Assembly: GCA_964059195.1 (NCBI GenBank)
Contig: CAXKWD010000008.1
Span: forward strand, 43,577,502 to 43,641,501
Direction of reading: 5' to 3'
DNA from: Ectobius pallidus
Lineage: Eukaryota; Arthropoda; Insecta; Blattodea; Ectobiidae
Length of the DNA: 64,000 nt
Below, piece after piece: positions 1 to 11,279 of this stretch (position 1 is its first letter; each line of letters begins with the position of its first letter). A model generated the notes under the pieces. It was not told where the DNA came from and did no database searches. It saw nothing but the letters and a program-made list of their open reading frames with translations. The position numbers were made by a program, and so were the translations under genes.

Positions 1-23
1 TCCTATAATACACTGCCCACCCA

Positions 24-1634
24 GTGAACACCATGACTGAAAACGAATTAATTTCTCAAGCTATGGCTTCTCTAGCATCGCAAGGGAAACACTACACGCA
101 AAAACGTGCCGTCATAAAAGGTAGACTCACTAGGTTTAAACAATACATTGAAGGCACTACAGTGACTGATGATAACGTAGACGAGGTTAAGTGTCGTTTA
201 ACCCGTGAGGAATCTCTCTACAATGAATTTGATGAATACCAAACTAAATTGGAACTTCTAGACTGTGACTCCGAAGCTGAACGTGAACGAAAGGACTTTG
301 AAACTAAATATTATTCAGCTATAGGCCTAGCACGCAAACTCATCAGACAGTATGAAGCCATTTTCGAACAACCTGACTTCAATCAGACTGAAAATCAAGC
401 TCCACCTCAAGCTACTGCCAACATGCCCAAAGTCAACTTACCAAAAATAGATTTGCCCAACTTTGATGGTCATTATCAAGACTGGTTGCCATTCAGAGTA
501 CATGACAATAATTCACTGCCTACAATGCAAAAATTTCACTATTTGAGGCTTGCAGTCAAAGGTTCAGCAGCTAAGCTCATTGACACGCTGCCCCTCACTG
601 CAGACAACTATCAAACGGCATGGAAGCTACTTAACGAAAGGTATCATAACAACAAAGTTATAATACAACATTTGCTTTGCTCTTTGTTGCATCACGACAA
701 GCTCACTCGTGAATCCTCCAAAGCTCTCATGGACTTGCTTGACTGCTTCAAACGTCAGGTTAGATCCATAGAATGCATAACCCAATCTGAGATGAGATGG
801 GAATTCATATTGGTCCACATCTTAGCCTCAAAACTTGATCCTGCTACATCAAAAGCATGGAATCTTGAAAGTTCATCCAGTAATTTGGACACATTTGATG
901 ACATTTGTACTTTTCTTCAAAGAAGAGGCCAGGCACTTCAAGCCACGCCTAAGGAACAAGCCATCAAAACTAAACAAGCCACTTATAGACCATCTGTCAC
1001 TGGACATAGCTATCCCAGAACATTTTTAGCCAGTACTTCAACTACTTGTATTTTGTGTAAAGCAGAGCACCCACTGTTCAAGTGCCAAAAGTTTGTCAAC
1101 CTTCCTAACCAACAAAAATGGAATGTAGCAAACAATAAGATTTGCAGCAATTGTCTCAAGACAGGCCATAGACACAATGACTGTACATCCAGATCTTACT
1201 TTAAGTGTAATGTCAGACATCACACTTCACTGTATGAAGACACACAAACGAACAAGAATAACAACATAAGGCAACAAACGCCACAGCATCAAAGCGGCAG
1301 AAGCCAAAATGCCAGAACAGAACAAACTGATAGACTTATACCAGGTACATCAGGAACTGCATTTGCCAATAATGCGCAAGTAGATACCAATGTTCATACA
1401 TTTCTCGCCACAACTCAAATCCTAGTCAAGGCTAGAAGTGGCAAGCTCCACAAAGCAAGAACACTCTTAGATTCAGGAGCAACACACACATTCATCACAA
1501 AAGAACTGTGTCATAAGCTTCAGTTAAGTACCAATCAAACCTCAGTAGCAGTAACAGGAGTAAACCTTCATACTTCAAACATTTATGAAACTGCTCATAT
1601 GCAAATCATGGTCGCTCATAGGCAAGGACCGTAA
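24..1634 (+). pseudogene. BEL/Pao gag with CCHC knuckles and start of aspartic protease
   Basis: This 536-codon frame encodes the nucleocapsid precursor. Residues ~145-310 resemble the Pao gag domain (DUF1759): LPNFDGHYQDW, then KFHYLRLAVKG and a YHNNK segment. The segment between DWLPF and VHDNN is shorter than usual, suggesting a small in-frame loss. Two intact C-x2-C-x4-H-x4-C knuckles follow (CILCKAEHPLFKC and CSNCLKTGHRHNDC). A third has lost its first Cys (SYFKCNVRHH). Near residue 480 comes the protease active-site motif LLDSGATHTF. The frame then runs out and the protease continues in another frame from ~1600. The start at 24 follows CACC and is plausible. Confidence 0.88.
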
Positions 1635-2073
1635 TCTACAATGCCTAGTCATAGAACAAATTGCCAAAAATATCCCTAGTGCACCCATTGATATCACTAT
1701 CCTACACATACCAGATGACATCATACTAGCTGATGATGCATTTCATCTACCAGGAGCCATTGATGTTCTTCTTGGAGCAGACCTATTTTGGAACCTAATC
1801 ACTGGCAATAACCTCACAATTGGCAGAACTCAAGGATACAAGACTTTACTCAGAGAAACAAGACTGGGTTGGATTCTTTCTGGACAAATCAGCCAGGGAA
1901 GAAAAAGAAAACAAACAGTAAGATGTCACCTAACCATCACTGAGCAAATCCACAAACACATGCAAAAGTTTTGGGAGATAGAAGAAAATGAAGTGCCCAT
2001 ACGTTCACAAGAAGATGAAGAATGTGAACAGTTCTTCCAGCAAACCATTGCCAGAACTGACACAGGCAGGTAG
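1585..2073 (+). pseudogene. BEL/Pao protease C-terminal part and pre-RT linker
   Basis: This frame continues the DUF1758-type retropepsin of the previous entry after a frame change. VLLGADLFWNLI and GYKTLLRETRLGWILSG are the flap and C-terminal motifs expected after the DSGA active site, and the sequence reaches the linker before the RT. It ends at a TAG (2071-2073). The RT frame resumes six bases later in the same frame, so the break is one nonsense codon rather than a gene end. The overlap with the gag frame (1585-1634) marks where the indel lies. Confidence 0.82.
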
Positions 2074-2079
2074 GCCTAC

Positions 2080-3123
2080 ATGATAACTCTACCATTCAAG
2101 AAACCAACTAGCAACTTAGGTGCATCCCGAGCTGGAGCCCTCAAACGCTTCTATACTGTAAAAAACAGACTTATCAGACAGCCAACCATCTACCAACAAT
2201 ATGTTGACTATATGAATCACTATCAACAGTTGGGACACATGGAACCAGTCTCACAGGACTACCATGTTGATGGCCCAAATGCATACTACATCCCTCACCA
2301 ATATGTGACTAAGGAAGACTCAAGCACTACAAAGCTAAGAGTGGTTTTCAACGCATCCTACAAAACGTCCACTGGTGTATCACTGAACGACATACTGTAC
2401 AAAGGCCCATGTGTTCAGCCAGACCTCTATACAACGCTGCTTAGATTCAGATGTCACCCATATGCTGACATTGAAAAAATGTACAGAATGGTACTTATAC
2501 AACCTCAACACAGAAGTTTTCAAAGAATTTTCTGGCGCAGCAACAACAGTGAACCAGTAAAATTGTACCAACTGACCACAGTAACTTATGGCCAGGCTAA
2601 TTCAGCATATGCTGCAACAAGAGTTCTTAACCAATTAGTTCAAGATGAAAGTAACAAATTTCCTCAAGCAGCAAATATCCTAACCAAGAACTTTTATCTT
2701 GATGACTTGCTGGCAATTTTTCAAACAGAAGATGAAGCCATACATTCAGCAGACAAACTAACCAAGCTACTTGCAACAGGTGGTTTCAACTTGACTAAAT
2801 TCTGCTCAAACTCAGAAACAGTACTGGAGACCATTCCAAATGACAAAAGATCTACAGATAGTTTAACACAACTTGAAGATGAAAATTCCATCAAGACATT
2901 AGGACTGCACTGGAATTCCAAGCATGATGTACTACAGTACACTGTGAAATCATTGCCATTAGCCACTACAAAAAGACAGATATTATCAGCTATTTGTACA
3001 TTATATGATCCCCAAGGCTTAATTTCACCTCTAATCACATCTGCCAAACTTATTATGCAGACAATATGGTTATGTAATATTGCAGGGGACGAGCAAGCCC
3101 CCCAACACATTCAGCAAGCTTGA
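2080..3123 (+). pseudogene. BEL/Pao reverse transcriptase
   Basis: RNA-dependent DNA polymerase that would copy the element's RNA in the cytoplasmic particle. ITLPFKKP opens the domain. RVVFNASYKT and GVSLNDILYKGP are the finger motifs. ADIEKMYRMV is motif A with its catalytic Asp. TYGQANSAYAATR stands for motif B. NFYLDDLL is motif C with the paired Asp residues. GGFNLTKFCSN and TLGLHWN lead into the connection region, ending with TKRQILSAICTLYDP. All three catalytic Asp positions look intact. Translation stops at 3121-3123, just before a stretch where the expected ~80-100 codons joining RT to RNase H are missing or unreadable. Confidence 0.9.
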
Positions 3124-3205
3124 TTTGACTTGTATTCTAAGCTCAACCTAGTAGAAATATAGAATACCCAGAAATGTACTAGAAAATCAGAGCCTGCACA
3201 CAGAA

Positions 3206-5293
3206 CTGCATCTGTTTTGTAATGCCAGTCCTTTTGCATATGGGACAGCATGTTATGTCAAAACAATTAACCATGAGGATCACATACACGTGCAACTCCT
3301 CACTAGCAAATCTAAAGTTGCTCCACTTAAGCAAATAACATTGCCTAGACTTGAACTATGCGCAGCACTACTGGCAGCCCAATTGTATGAGAAAGTAAGC
3401 CAAACATTGCAAGTTACAGTCCAAAAAGTCTATTTCTGGACTGACAGCCAAATTGTATTGCACTGGCTTAACCAAGAGACACACAAGTTGAATGCTTTTG
3501 TCGGACATCGTGTAGCTAAAATACAACAGCTTACACAGAACTGTTCATGGAAGCATGTGCCTTCACAGCAAAATCCTGCTGACACCATTACCAGACCCAT
3601 CACACCTCAGAAACTACATAATACTACACTTTGGTGGAATGGACCACAATTCTTGAAACACAATGAACAACATTGGCCAGCTATCCATGATGAGCCAGTA
3701 CCAGAAGAAATGATAGAAATCAAACATACAGCTAAGGCATTCACTGCTTTACCAGTTCAAGATAACTTGTTAACCAAATATTCATCTTTCAAGACACTAT
3801 TAAGAATTGCAGCTCTTTGCTTGAGATTTAAGCACAACTGTTTTAATCACAATGACAGGCACATTGGTCCCATTGTGTTGACAGAGCTCCAGACTGCACA
3901 TGACTCAATAATCAAAAAGGTTCAACAAGAAAGCTTCAAACAAGAAATAGCAGACTTAAAGAAAAATAAGCATGTAGCTAGGCAAAGCCCATTGTTGCCA
4001 CTGCATCCATATCTTGACAGCCAAGACATTTTGAGAGTAGGAGGTAGATTACAACAATCTGTCCTTAGTTATGACAGCAAACACCAAATATTGCTGCCAT
4101 CCAAGCACCCTGTTACAGCACTTATTATTCGTGATCTTCATTTGAAAAATCTTCATGAAGGATCACAAGGCCTGTTGTATACACTAAGACAAAAATATTG
4201 GCCCATCAAAGGAATCCAAACTGTGAAATCAGCACTAAAAGGATGCTACGTATGTTTCAGATATCATCCTACCACTTCAAACCAGATTATGGGAAACCTT
4301 CCCGAACCTAGAGTAACAATAAGAAGAGCTTTTGAATGCACTGCAGTCGACTTCGTAGGCCCGCTTACTTTAAAGGCCACTTCAGGCAGATTTAAGATAA
4401 CTTACAAAGCTTATGTAGCCATGTACATCTGCTTAGTTACGAAAGCAGTACACATTGATTTAATAACTTCAGCCAGTTCTGAAGCATTCATTGCATCACT
4501 CCAAAGATTCACTTCCAAGAGAGGACTTCCAGCACATCTATATCTGGACAATGGTAGAAATTTCGTTGGAGCTGACAATGAACTCAAACAGTTACACAGC
4601 TTGTTTCAGTTGGAACAAGTGCAGCAAGAGATAGTGCAGTGTACCTCAGGCTTGGGTATAGACTTTCATTTTTTGCCGCCCAGAGCCTCAAATATGGCTG
4701 GTCTAGTAGAGAGAAGCAACCGTAGTATGAATACCCTGTTATACAAGATTATGCGTAATACAGTGTTCACATACGAAGAGTGTTATACAGTGTTGTGCAA
4801 AGTGGAATCCATTATAAACAGTAGACCACTCACTCCAATGAGCAGTGATGTTAATGATTTCTCTGCGCTCACACCAGGACATTTTCTCATAGGTGCTCCT
4901 ATTCCTACCCCTTCTCTGCAAGCTATCCCTGACTCCCTACTGTCACGCTACCAGCTGTGTGAAAAGATTAGCCAAATAATCTGGGAACAATGGACAAAAG
5001 AATATTTGAACACTCTGCAGCAAAGGCAGAAGTGGCAAATTGAGAAAACAGACATAAAGAAAGATGACCTAGTCATTCTTGCAGTAGATAATTCTCTCCC
5101 TTTATTGTGGCCTTGAGCCAGGGTTGTTGAACTTCATTCAGGCCCTGATGGTCATGTTAGAGTATTTACTCTCAAAACCGCTACCTCTACCTTTAAGAGG
5201 ACTATATCAAAAGTTTGTCCATTACCCCAGCAGGAAAGTTTTGAAAATTCAAGTTCCCCTGGGGACTATGTAACATTTCAGGAGAAATATTAA
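3206..5293 (+). pseudogene. BEL/Pao RNase H, integrase and DUF5641-like tail
   Basis: Read in one frame from HLFCNASPFAYG (about 3206). ITLPRLELCAALL and WTDSQIVLHWL are RNase H motifs. RDLHLKNLHEG followed by C-x2-C in GCYVCFRYH is the HHCC zinc-binding domain. The DDE integrase core shows TAVDFVGPL, YLDNGRNFVGA and LVERSNRSMN. The tail (DLVILAVDNSLPLLWP) is the DUF5641-like region. A TGA at 5114-5116 interrupts that region, and the same frame then stays open to the TAA at 5291-5293, so the stop is a point lesion. No initiator is expected because this is part of a polyprotein. Confidence 0.9.
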
Positions 5294-6504
5294 ACATTTC
5301 ATATTGTGCCGTTTCTTTTCTATATATTTGTTTGTTAAACTTTACTGAAAGCACTTTGTAAATATTCTCTTTGGAGTACTGTAATGCGATGAACGCACTC
5401 TTAAAACACTACTAACCATACATTTCATGACCGAATCGATATCTGTATCGATATCTCGAAACTCTATGTTTTACAAAGTTTTCAGACATTCTTTAAATAT
5501 TAATTACCAAAAATTTGCTAAATAGTTTTTCTCAGTTTTACAGATCTTGTGAAATATGAAGATGCTATAAATACGCCGTATTTCAAGATAGAAGTCTCGA
5601 GAAGCTTCTACGCTACTTCGATTGATAAACTGAAAGCACTCTAATGTAATCTAGAGGGGGCACGTAGGCTAACCTGTTTGACTCGCATTCACTTTTCATC
5701 GAACTCTACTAAGGCAAGCACCGTAGCTTTATCCCAGTACCGATACTTGGGTACTGAGACTTCGTGGTACTACTCTACACAATGCAGATGATGTAGCCTA
5801 CCAGAACTTCCAGACCTGGACTTCTAAGGCAAAGAATCCCTTAACCACAGCCTCCAGCAGCAACTTCAGCATGGCAGACTTCTCTCTATAACCTCACCGA
5901 TGGGATATTAGCCATTCATTAGTACTTTCAAACGAGTCCAGGACAACCTACATACTCTCTACAAATCAAAAGTTAAGTACGCACAATGTAAACCAGTAAA
6001 AAGGTTAAATCTGATAATTGGTCTATAGCATGACAGTATTTATAATTGTATCGAATCATTTGGCACTTGGTGCAGGGTTCGCATTTCCAATTAATAGCTC
6101 AAATGTGATGAGCTCTCATTTTAGAAGCAATAATTGTAATTCTGTATGTATAATCTTCCGGAGTCTTTGGGCAATCTGCCACCTCCTCTTTATATGTACT
6201 TAAACTGAGTTCAGCTAAAAAGAGCTAGAACATTTAAGCAAAGGTTGAAGATATTTAATCTTAATATAAACAAAATAAATCTACAGTCCATTACATCTTT
6301 CTTGGTCATCCAGACCAGGACCACTTACACAATTATGTTGTATTACTTTGGCTTTATGACCAAATAAATTGTTACCTCTGTTGTTGAATTATTATGATAT
6401 TATTTCATATCATCCACTGCTCAACTAGCTACCAGAAGGAATATTTTTCTAGGAGAATTTCATCTATTATATGTATGGGATCCTAGACTCCTACCTAATC
6501 CAAA
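5294..6504. other. 3' untranslated/LTR candidate zone of the BEL element, then unassigned DNA
   Basis: The 3' LTR of the BEL/Pao element should start here, but without the 5' copy its limits cannot be fixed. Candidate TGT starts are at 5269 (TGTAACATTTC) and 5380 (TGTAATGCGATG). A TATA-like GCTATAAATACG lies near 5568, as expected inside an LTR promoter, and a purine run AGAGGGGG near 5653 could be either LTR sequence or a polypurine tract. From about 6000 to 6504 I see only AT-rich sequence with no recognisable gene or repeat. Confidence 0.4.
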
Positions 6505-7040
6505 TCCCTACACATTTACCTCCTCAGGTTTATTACCAAGTGAGGTAATCTGTACATACAATTTTTCCTATAATATATTATCACAAGCTTGATGGATAAA
6601 ATAATAATGCTTATTGTTTTTTCCCAAGTTTTATAACAGGATACTAAACCATTCCTCACACTGCCTTTGAACTAGGCTTGTACAGCATTCAAGTCCTAGA
6701 CCTATGTTTTATATGCACTTGACACAAGTAACATTTTATACAGGATCTTTATCGTAATTTACAGAGCTCCTAATGGCCGAGTGCACGATTCTCCGGTTTT
6801 CTCAGCCGTTTCGTTACCGCGGTAAACGTAATACCGGGGTATTCTCAAAATCTCTGTGCACCATTGCGAAAATACCGCGGTTTGCTAATGCTTGGAAATA
6901 TTGCTGTTACTCTGCTCCGAATCCATTTTTCTTTGATGGTGTTTTCCATGGCCGCTAGGTTCTCTCTCTCTCTCTGCACGTCTGCCAGTCACGGTGGCTC
7001 TGGTAGGCTATTGGGGTCCCGAATTCAATGTATTTGTTCC

Positions 7041-7297
7041 CTTATTATTCAATAAAAAGATGTTCATAAGGATAAAAGGGAATATTATATTGCGTATATA
7101 TGTCGTCTGGATTCATACTTCGAATTCAAGCACCATAGATACTGTACCAATCGTTTAATGAGTTCGTTTCGCCTACTACTGGTTTGGTTGAGGTGAGAAA
7201 GGAAGGTCATTTCAATCGATGTTACAGCACAGTATTTGCAAAGATATGTACCATCGTTCATTCTTCAAATAGATCCCACCTGTCTGTACATTTCAAT
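7041..7297 (+). repeat. Internal duplication, copy 1, in the Harbinger-like element
   Basis: This segment (ATGTTCATAAGGATA, TATTGCGTATATATGTCG, GGTTTGGTTGAGGT, CAATCGATGTTACAGCAC) recurs in the same orientation at 7601-7860 with about 10% differences. The two copies are separated by ~300 bp of unrelated sequence. The duplication is confined to the element and absent from the flanks. Confidence 0.85.
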
Positions 7298-7600
7298 AAA
7301 ATAACATTCATGTTTTAAAGAATAATTCTCACACGTGTGCAATCCAAGGCAAAGCAACACCACGAAATCTCTGCTCTGAGTTCGACATAGCCTCGCTTTT
7401 ATTCCCGTACAACTAGTAGAAATTTTAGGTGCAAAATCATGTGCATAGCCAAGAAAGGGCTGTTATAATTATGTTCGTATATGTGCAGGTGTGATAAATT
7501 GCTTACATATACCGATACACGGGCTATATCGTAATGCATGCAGCCATTCACTTAAATTTGGCCTAGGACCACTGGTATTCCATATTTCATTTAATTTTTG

Positions 7601-7860
7601 CCTTATTGTTCAGTAATAAATGTTCATAAGGATACAATGGTATATTATATTGCGTATATATGTCGTTTGAGTCCAACCTTTGAATTAAAACACCATAAAT
7701 ACTGTACTAATCGTAATAATCGTGGTTACGCCCACTAGCCTACTCGATGGACCTGGTTTGGTTGAGGTAAGAAAGGAAGGTCATTTCAATCGATGTTACA
7801 GCACAGTATTTGCAAAGATATGCACCATCGTTCATTCTTCAAATAAATCCCACCTGTCTC
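7601..7860 (+). repeat. Internal duplication, copy 2, in the Harbinger-like element
   Basis: Direct repeat of 7041-7297, including the shared blocks ATGTTCATAAGGATA, TTGCGTATATATGTCG and GGTTTGGTTGAGGTAAG. Differences such as GAGTGAGAAAGG versus GAGGTAAGAAAGG and single-base changes show the duplication is not recent. Confidence 0.85.
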
Positions 7861-8292
7861 TAATTATTCTTTATGTTCAATTAGCTTTTGGCCTAGATAT
7901 CATAAATATGATACATTACGCTGATCTCCATCTTGGAAAGAAAACCGCTGTTTTCTCACTTTACAGCTCCTTCACGGGCGGTTTTCATCTTACCGCGGTA
8001 AAAGTCGAAACCGAGCACGATGCAACGAAAGTATGACTTTACCGGGGTAAACTAAGCAACTTTACCGCGGTATTCTGAATACCGAGGTCGGTGCACTCGG
8101 CCATAAAGTGTTTATACAAGTTGTAATAATAGATATTGTTAATATTGTTTTAAATTCAAAGTCATAACATCCGTAGAGAATGAATAAAATATGTATTATA
8201 AAGAAATCTTTTTCGCTATATCTTCAACTGAATTTTTTCAATGTGTAGTGTTTGCAAAAGTTCAGTTTTAACCTAAAAGCATGTTCCGCATC

Positions 8293-9260
8293 TGTTGAAT
8301 GAGGAAATGAATTTGTATAATATTTGAACATTTATTTCTCACTCACATTACAATAAAAAATGAAAATTTCTGTACATAAATAAATAAAATAATCTTTACA
8401 CTTGTGTTTTCTTAAATGATCTGTGAACAATATTCAAATAGCTCAAATTAAATATAAATACATGAGCTTAGTTATGATTTCTTGAACTTGAATCTTTCAA
8501 AATAAGTATTACTCTTTAACTAAATGAAATCTTCAATTAAATGAGTTTTACGGCTTACCACAACCACCGGCCTGAGTCTGCAGGCTCTGCAAGAATGTAA
8601 AATTATACCTTTTCTTCCTTTGAAATAAATGGTGAGTCAATTATATACAGAACAAAGATATTGCACTGATTCTATTTACAAAAGTATGTACAACACTATT
8701 TACAGGATTGAACGTGATACAATTTCAATATTGCTGTTTGCAAGATTTCAAGATGAGTTTAAGCTTCTTTCATTTGTCAATAACAAAAAAAGCATGTTCA
8801 ATGTAAGAAACTAAGTTTCTTTACCCTTAGTGTTTCATGATTACGCAGAAAACGCCCACCATAATGGCGTCGAATGGAGTAGAAGAGTTGATTATGCAAT
8901 CGGCCTGGAAGTCTTGAACAATGACTGCATCTCAGCATGAAGTCCTGTAGTGATATTTTAAGGTTGTAGTATATAGACAGAAATGTAACTAGCAATTTCC
9001 GTCAGCTTCAAGTGATGACTTCATCCGACTTGGATGGCGATGCAGAGTAGAATGATTTTACAGAAAAAGTGTACATGTGCCACTTGAGGCAATGTAGCAA
9101 TGGCTGACGTGTCCATCCCCTCCCAGCATGCAACACGGAAACTGCGCATGCTCGGCAGCAGAGAACGAAAAAGATCACAGAACTTGAAACAAAAGCAAAG
9201 AATATAAGAAACACTAAACAAAAAACAAAACCTTAAATACTGTTGAGACGGTATTTAACA
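8293..9260. mobile_element. Probable solo LTR (968 bp) with 5 bp target duplication
   Basis: The insert starts TGTTGAATGAGG and ends GGTATTTAACA, so it has the TG..CA ends and short inverted terminus (TGTTRAA) of an LTR. GCATC flanks it on both sides (8288-8292 and 9261-9265). The inverted arm near 14495 carries one GCATC in uninterrupted sequence, which is the empty site. The inside has no protein-coding frame worth naming. A full element reduced by LTR-LTR recombination is the simplest reading; the internal part is not in the window, so the family is unknown. Confidence 0.75.
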
Positions 9261-9469
9261 GCATCCATATCTTCATCACATGTCGTAGGAATATACCATC
9301 AAGATGATTATTTACTTATTAACTCATAAAATAAAAACATAAAACCTATAAAATCTAAGCAATTAACTATAATAAATTTTTTTGTATATATTTTGCGCTT
9401 TCATTAGTAATTACTTTTTGTATCTTGAAGTGTGTAGAGAATAAGTTTCACGTCACAAGATGATCACAC

Positions 9470-9494
9470 AATGAGCCGTGAAAAACGGCTCATT
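9470..9494. repeat. Perfect 10 bp stem, 5 nt loop hairpin
   Basis: AATGAGCCGT (9470-9479) and ACGGCTCATT (9485-9494) are exact inverses around GAAAA. The hairpin sits at the left junction of the insertion, so it may be an element terminus rather than a transcription signal. Confidence 0.8.
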
Positions 9495-9566
9495 TGATTA
9501 TATTAAAGTCTTTCACTAATTGTTGCCAACTGCTTTTAACTTCAGGGAGGTAAAATCATGTTTTGA

Positions 9567-10111
9567 CCCACTCTAAACACCGTGGTTCTCGGTAATTCTT
9601 AATAGCGCTCTTAGACTGCACTGCCATCTGGTGAAATGCTAGGGAGTAGAGGCTGGTACAAGCGACCGGCAGTTGGGATCTAGTGCTCGCGACAGGAACA
9701 TGTAACTTGACTTTGAGTGTTTTGGTGGGCGTTGCTGCCGTACATCACGATGTCTGGAGACGACGGCAAAGCTGGGTGAGACCTATCCATATTCTTTTCA
9801 ATGTTCATAGTGATTCAAATCTAAATTTTGTGCTCACCCGTTTCGGCTATCTAAATTTCCGTTTCTGAAAATATATATTAAATAATTTTTTTTGAATAAG
9901 TTATTTTTCCGGTCAAGTTTGGATCTTTTGAAATTACGCCTACACCATCTAAATTTCTTGTAATTTTGCTTTGTTCACTTCTGTTTTTCTTCAAACTAAT
10001 TATATCACGTCCGTCCGTTCTGTAACTTCTATTTCACGTTCTTTGCCTTTCCGAAAACAGTAATTCAGTATTTTTCGCCAGACAACCGACATTAGCACGG
10101 TTTAGAGTGGG
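9567..10111. repeat. Block bounded by 12 bp perfect inverted repeats
   Basis: CCCACTCTAAAC (9567-9578) and GTTTAGAGTGGG (10100-10111) are exact inverses, and the similarity runs on as CCGTG/CACGG with one extra base. TTTTG stands just outside each end (9561-9565 with one intervening A, and 10112-10116), a possible imperfect target duplication. The block resembles a small DNA element that carries GC-richer sequence unlike its AT-rich surroundings. Confidence 0.5.
9750..9775 (+). other. Candidate captured first coding exon
   Basis: ATG TCT GGA GAC GAC GGC AAA GCT GG is followed directly by GTGAGA, a good splice donor. It would encode MSGDDGKA plus a split codon. The 150 bases upstream are GC-richer than their surroundings and look like a 5' UTR. 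I do not recognise the protein and see no downstream exon in the window. It may be the 5' end of a host gene picked up between the inverted repeats at 9567 and 10111, or chance. Confidence 0.3.
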
Positions 10112-10985
10112 TTTTGTGAAGTATTTTTCAGCACAGACGCCATTTTGAGTTTTGAGATTGCCCTATGGTTTGAAGTTGTAGATAATCTAGGAACTTACTG
10201 GGGTTTTCTAATCATGGGGAATACTAGCCAGTATGTACAGGGTGTTCTCGAAAGTATTGTACTTATTTGCGGCAATGAGCCTGAGTTTTAGGGGATTTTT
10301 CTAGAGACGGGTTGGTCTTCTCAAAAGGGTGCATTTAGAATTATTGTGGTGTATTTCGCCCGTGCTCTAGGTTGTTGTACACAACAGAAAATATATATAC
10401 AGTTTTTATGCTTAGTCATCCCAAGGGTATTTCCAAGAAATAAAAAGGTCGTTCTTACAAAATATATATTGTCTCACAATGTTGTAATTCTAAATTTGTT
10501 AAAGCTGTTAATAAAATTGTTACAGAAAAATATCTTTCCATATACATATATTTACTTAAAAACTCTTTTTTGGGTAATTCATATTAACCTGTCCAGTGTT
10601 CATTTCGTCATAATGGGTGCCCAGTTTTTGAAGGTTAAACAGTAGCGTCACTAATTTAGCTAGAATGGTCGAACCCAGGTCTACTACACAAAATCATATG
10701 TCCTAAGCTTCCAACATATGTAACTGTCCTGAGGGGACAACAAGAAGACTTTGATTACTCAGCAGAGTGCATGCGCTACCATATCTGGATTAAATACTCT
10801 ATCCCCATACACCTTCAATAAGGAAAAGAGGCCGTTCATAAATTTCGTCAAAGTCCAGCAGACGCTTACTTTTTCCCACTACTTTCCATCTTTTAAACAT
10901 CGTACAGGGTGGAGGGAAAGGAAATAGACATTAAATCCATGTCTGGGATATTAATACAAGTAAGAATCAGCTTGAAAAATTTTAT

Positions 10986-11055
10986 GTCATAACCGGGATT
11001 TGAACACGAATCTTCGGCTTAACGCGCCGATGCTCTACCATTGAGCTACCATGAC
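10986..11055 (-). tRNA. tRNA-like gene or pseudogene, copy 1
   Basis: Read on the - strand, a cloverleaf can be drawn. The acceptor is GTCATGG against TTATGAC, with G-T pairs. The D arm is GCTC..GAGC within the box-A-like TAGCTCAATGGTAGAGC. The anticodon stem is TCGGC/GCCGA around GCGTTAA, and the T loop is TTCAAAT in a weak stem (box-B-like GTGTTCAAATCC). The loop reading gives GTT (Asn-like), but position 33 is C rather than the near-universal T, so a tRNA-derived repeat or pseudogene is as likely as a working tRNA. CCA is not encoded. Confidence 0.55.
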
Positions 11056-11279
11056 AACATGCCAGCACGACATCAAATTCCTCAACTGATTCAGAAGACA
11101 AGGCAGACCACGGGAGGTTTCTCCGTTGAGAACACACATCCAATGGCGTCCTACATTTGTATGTACTTTGAAGCCAAGTTATATTTATATACTATTAATT
11201 AAGTGCAGGGAAAGGAAATAGACATTCAATCCATGTCTGGGATATTAATACAAGTAAGAATCAGCTTGAAAAATTTTAT

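Larger units (their letters stand above)
24..5293 (+). mobile_element. BEL/Pao-type LTR retrotransposon, internal coding region, degenerate
   Basis: One + strand series of coding blocks follows the BEL/Pao order: gag with CCHC knuckles, aspartic protease, reverse transcriptase, RNase H, zinc-binding plus DDE integrase, and a DUF5641-like end. The blocks lie in three frames. The coding region is broken by a frame change near 1600, a stop at 2071, a deleted or scrambled stretch at about 3120-3205, and a stop at 5114. The 5' LTR would lie upstream of the window, so neither LTR age nor target-site duplication can be read. The 3' LTR, if present, falls within the following kilobase. It cannot have been autonomous in its present state. 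The assignment to BEL/Pao is firm from domain order and motifs. Confidence 0.93.
6774..8103. mobile_element. PIF/Harbinger-like non-autonomous DNA element (1330 bp)
   Basis: Termini are TGGCCGAGTGCAC at the left and its exact inverse GTGCACTCGGCCA at the right, followed inside by less exact inverted sequence with the palindrome TTACCGCGGTAA near both ends (about 6815, 6868, 7988, 8061). The element is flanked by TAA on each side (6771-6773 and 8104-8106), the 3 bp duplication typical of PIF/Harbinger. The matching site in the inverted arm near 14680 has a single TAA and no insert. No transposase frame is present; the interior is AT-rich and partly duplicated. Confidence 0.85.
9471..10746. other. 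Unclassified ~1.28 kb insertion in the left arm
   Basis: Absent from the inverted arm, where the sequence reads straight from GATGATCACACAAGA into CTTGATTACTC. Its left edge is a perfect hairpin and its right edge ends GGGGACAACAAGA. No exact target duplication can be fixed because the edges are CA/AA rich. Inside is a nested block with 12 bp inverted ends (9567-10111). The remainder, 10112-10746, is AT-rich with no gene I recognise. Confidence 0.55.
6505..10850 (+). repeat. Left arm of a ~700 bp inverted repeat, split by three insertions
   Basis: Four segments (about 6505-6773, 8104-8292, 9261-9470, 10747-10850) read together match, in order, the reverse complement of about 14190-14915. The match begins at CATTTACCTCC and ends near GGCCGTTCATAAATTTC. 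Small indels and scattered substitutions separate the arms, for example an extra ~25 bp after CTCAGGTTT in this copy. The pieces between the segments are insertions absent from the other arm. The pair could be long terminal inverted repeats of one element or two opposed copies of one repeat family. Confidence 0.82.

Noticed and set aside
2380..3110. - strand frames opposite the BEL/Pao RT
   Set aside because: Shadows of the + strand coding region, without motifs.
5269..5988. A defined 3' LTR of the BEL/Pao element (TGTAACATTTC to GTACGCACA)
   Set aside because: Possible, but without the 5' LTR or a target duplication the ends are guesswork, so only a zone is reported.
9470..9494. Hairpin as a transcription terminator
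   Set aside because: No T-run follows, the context is eukaryotic, and it sits at an insertion junction.
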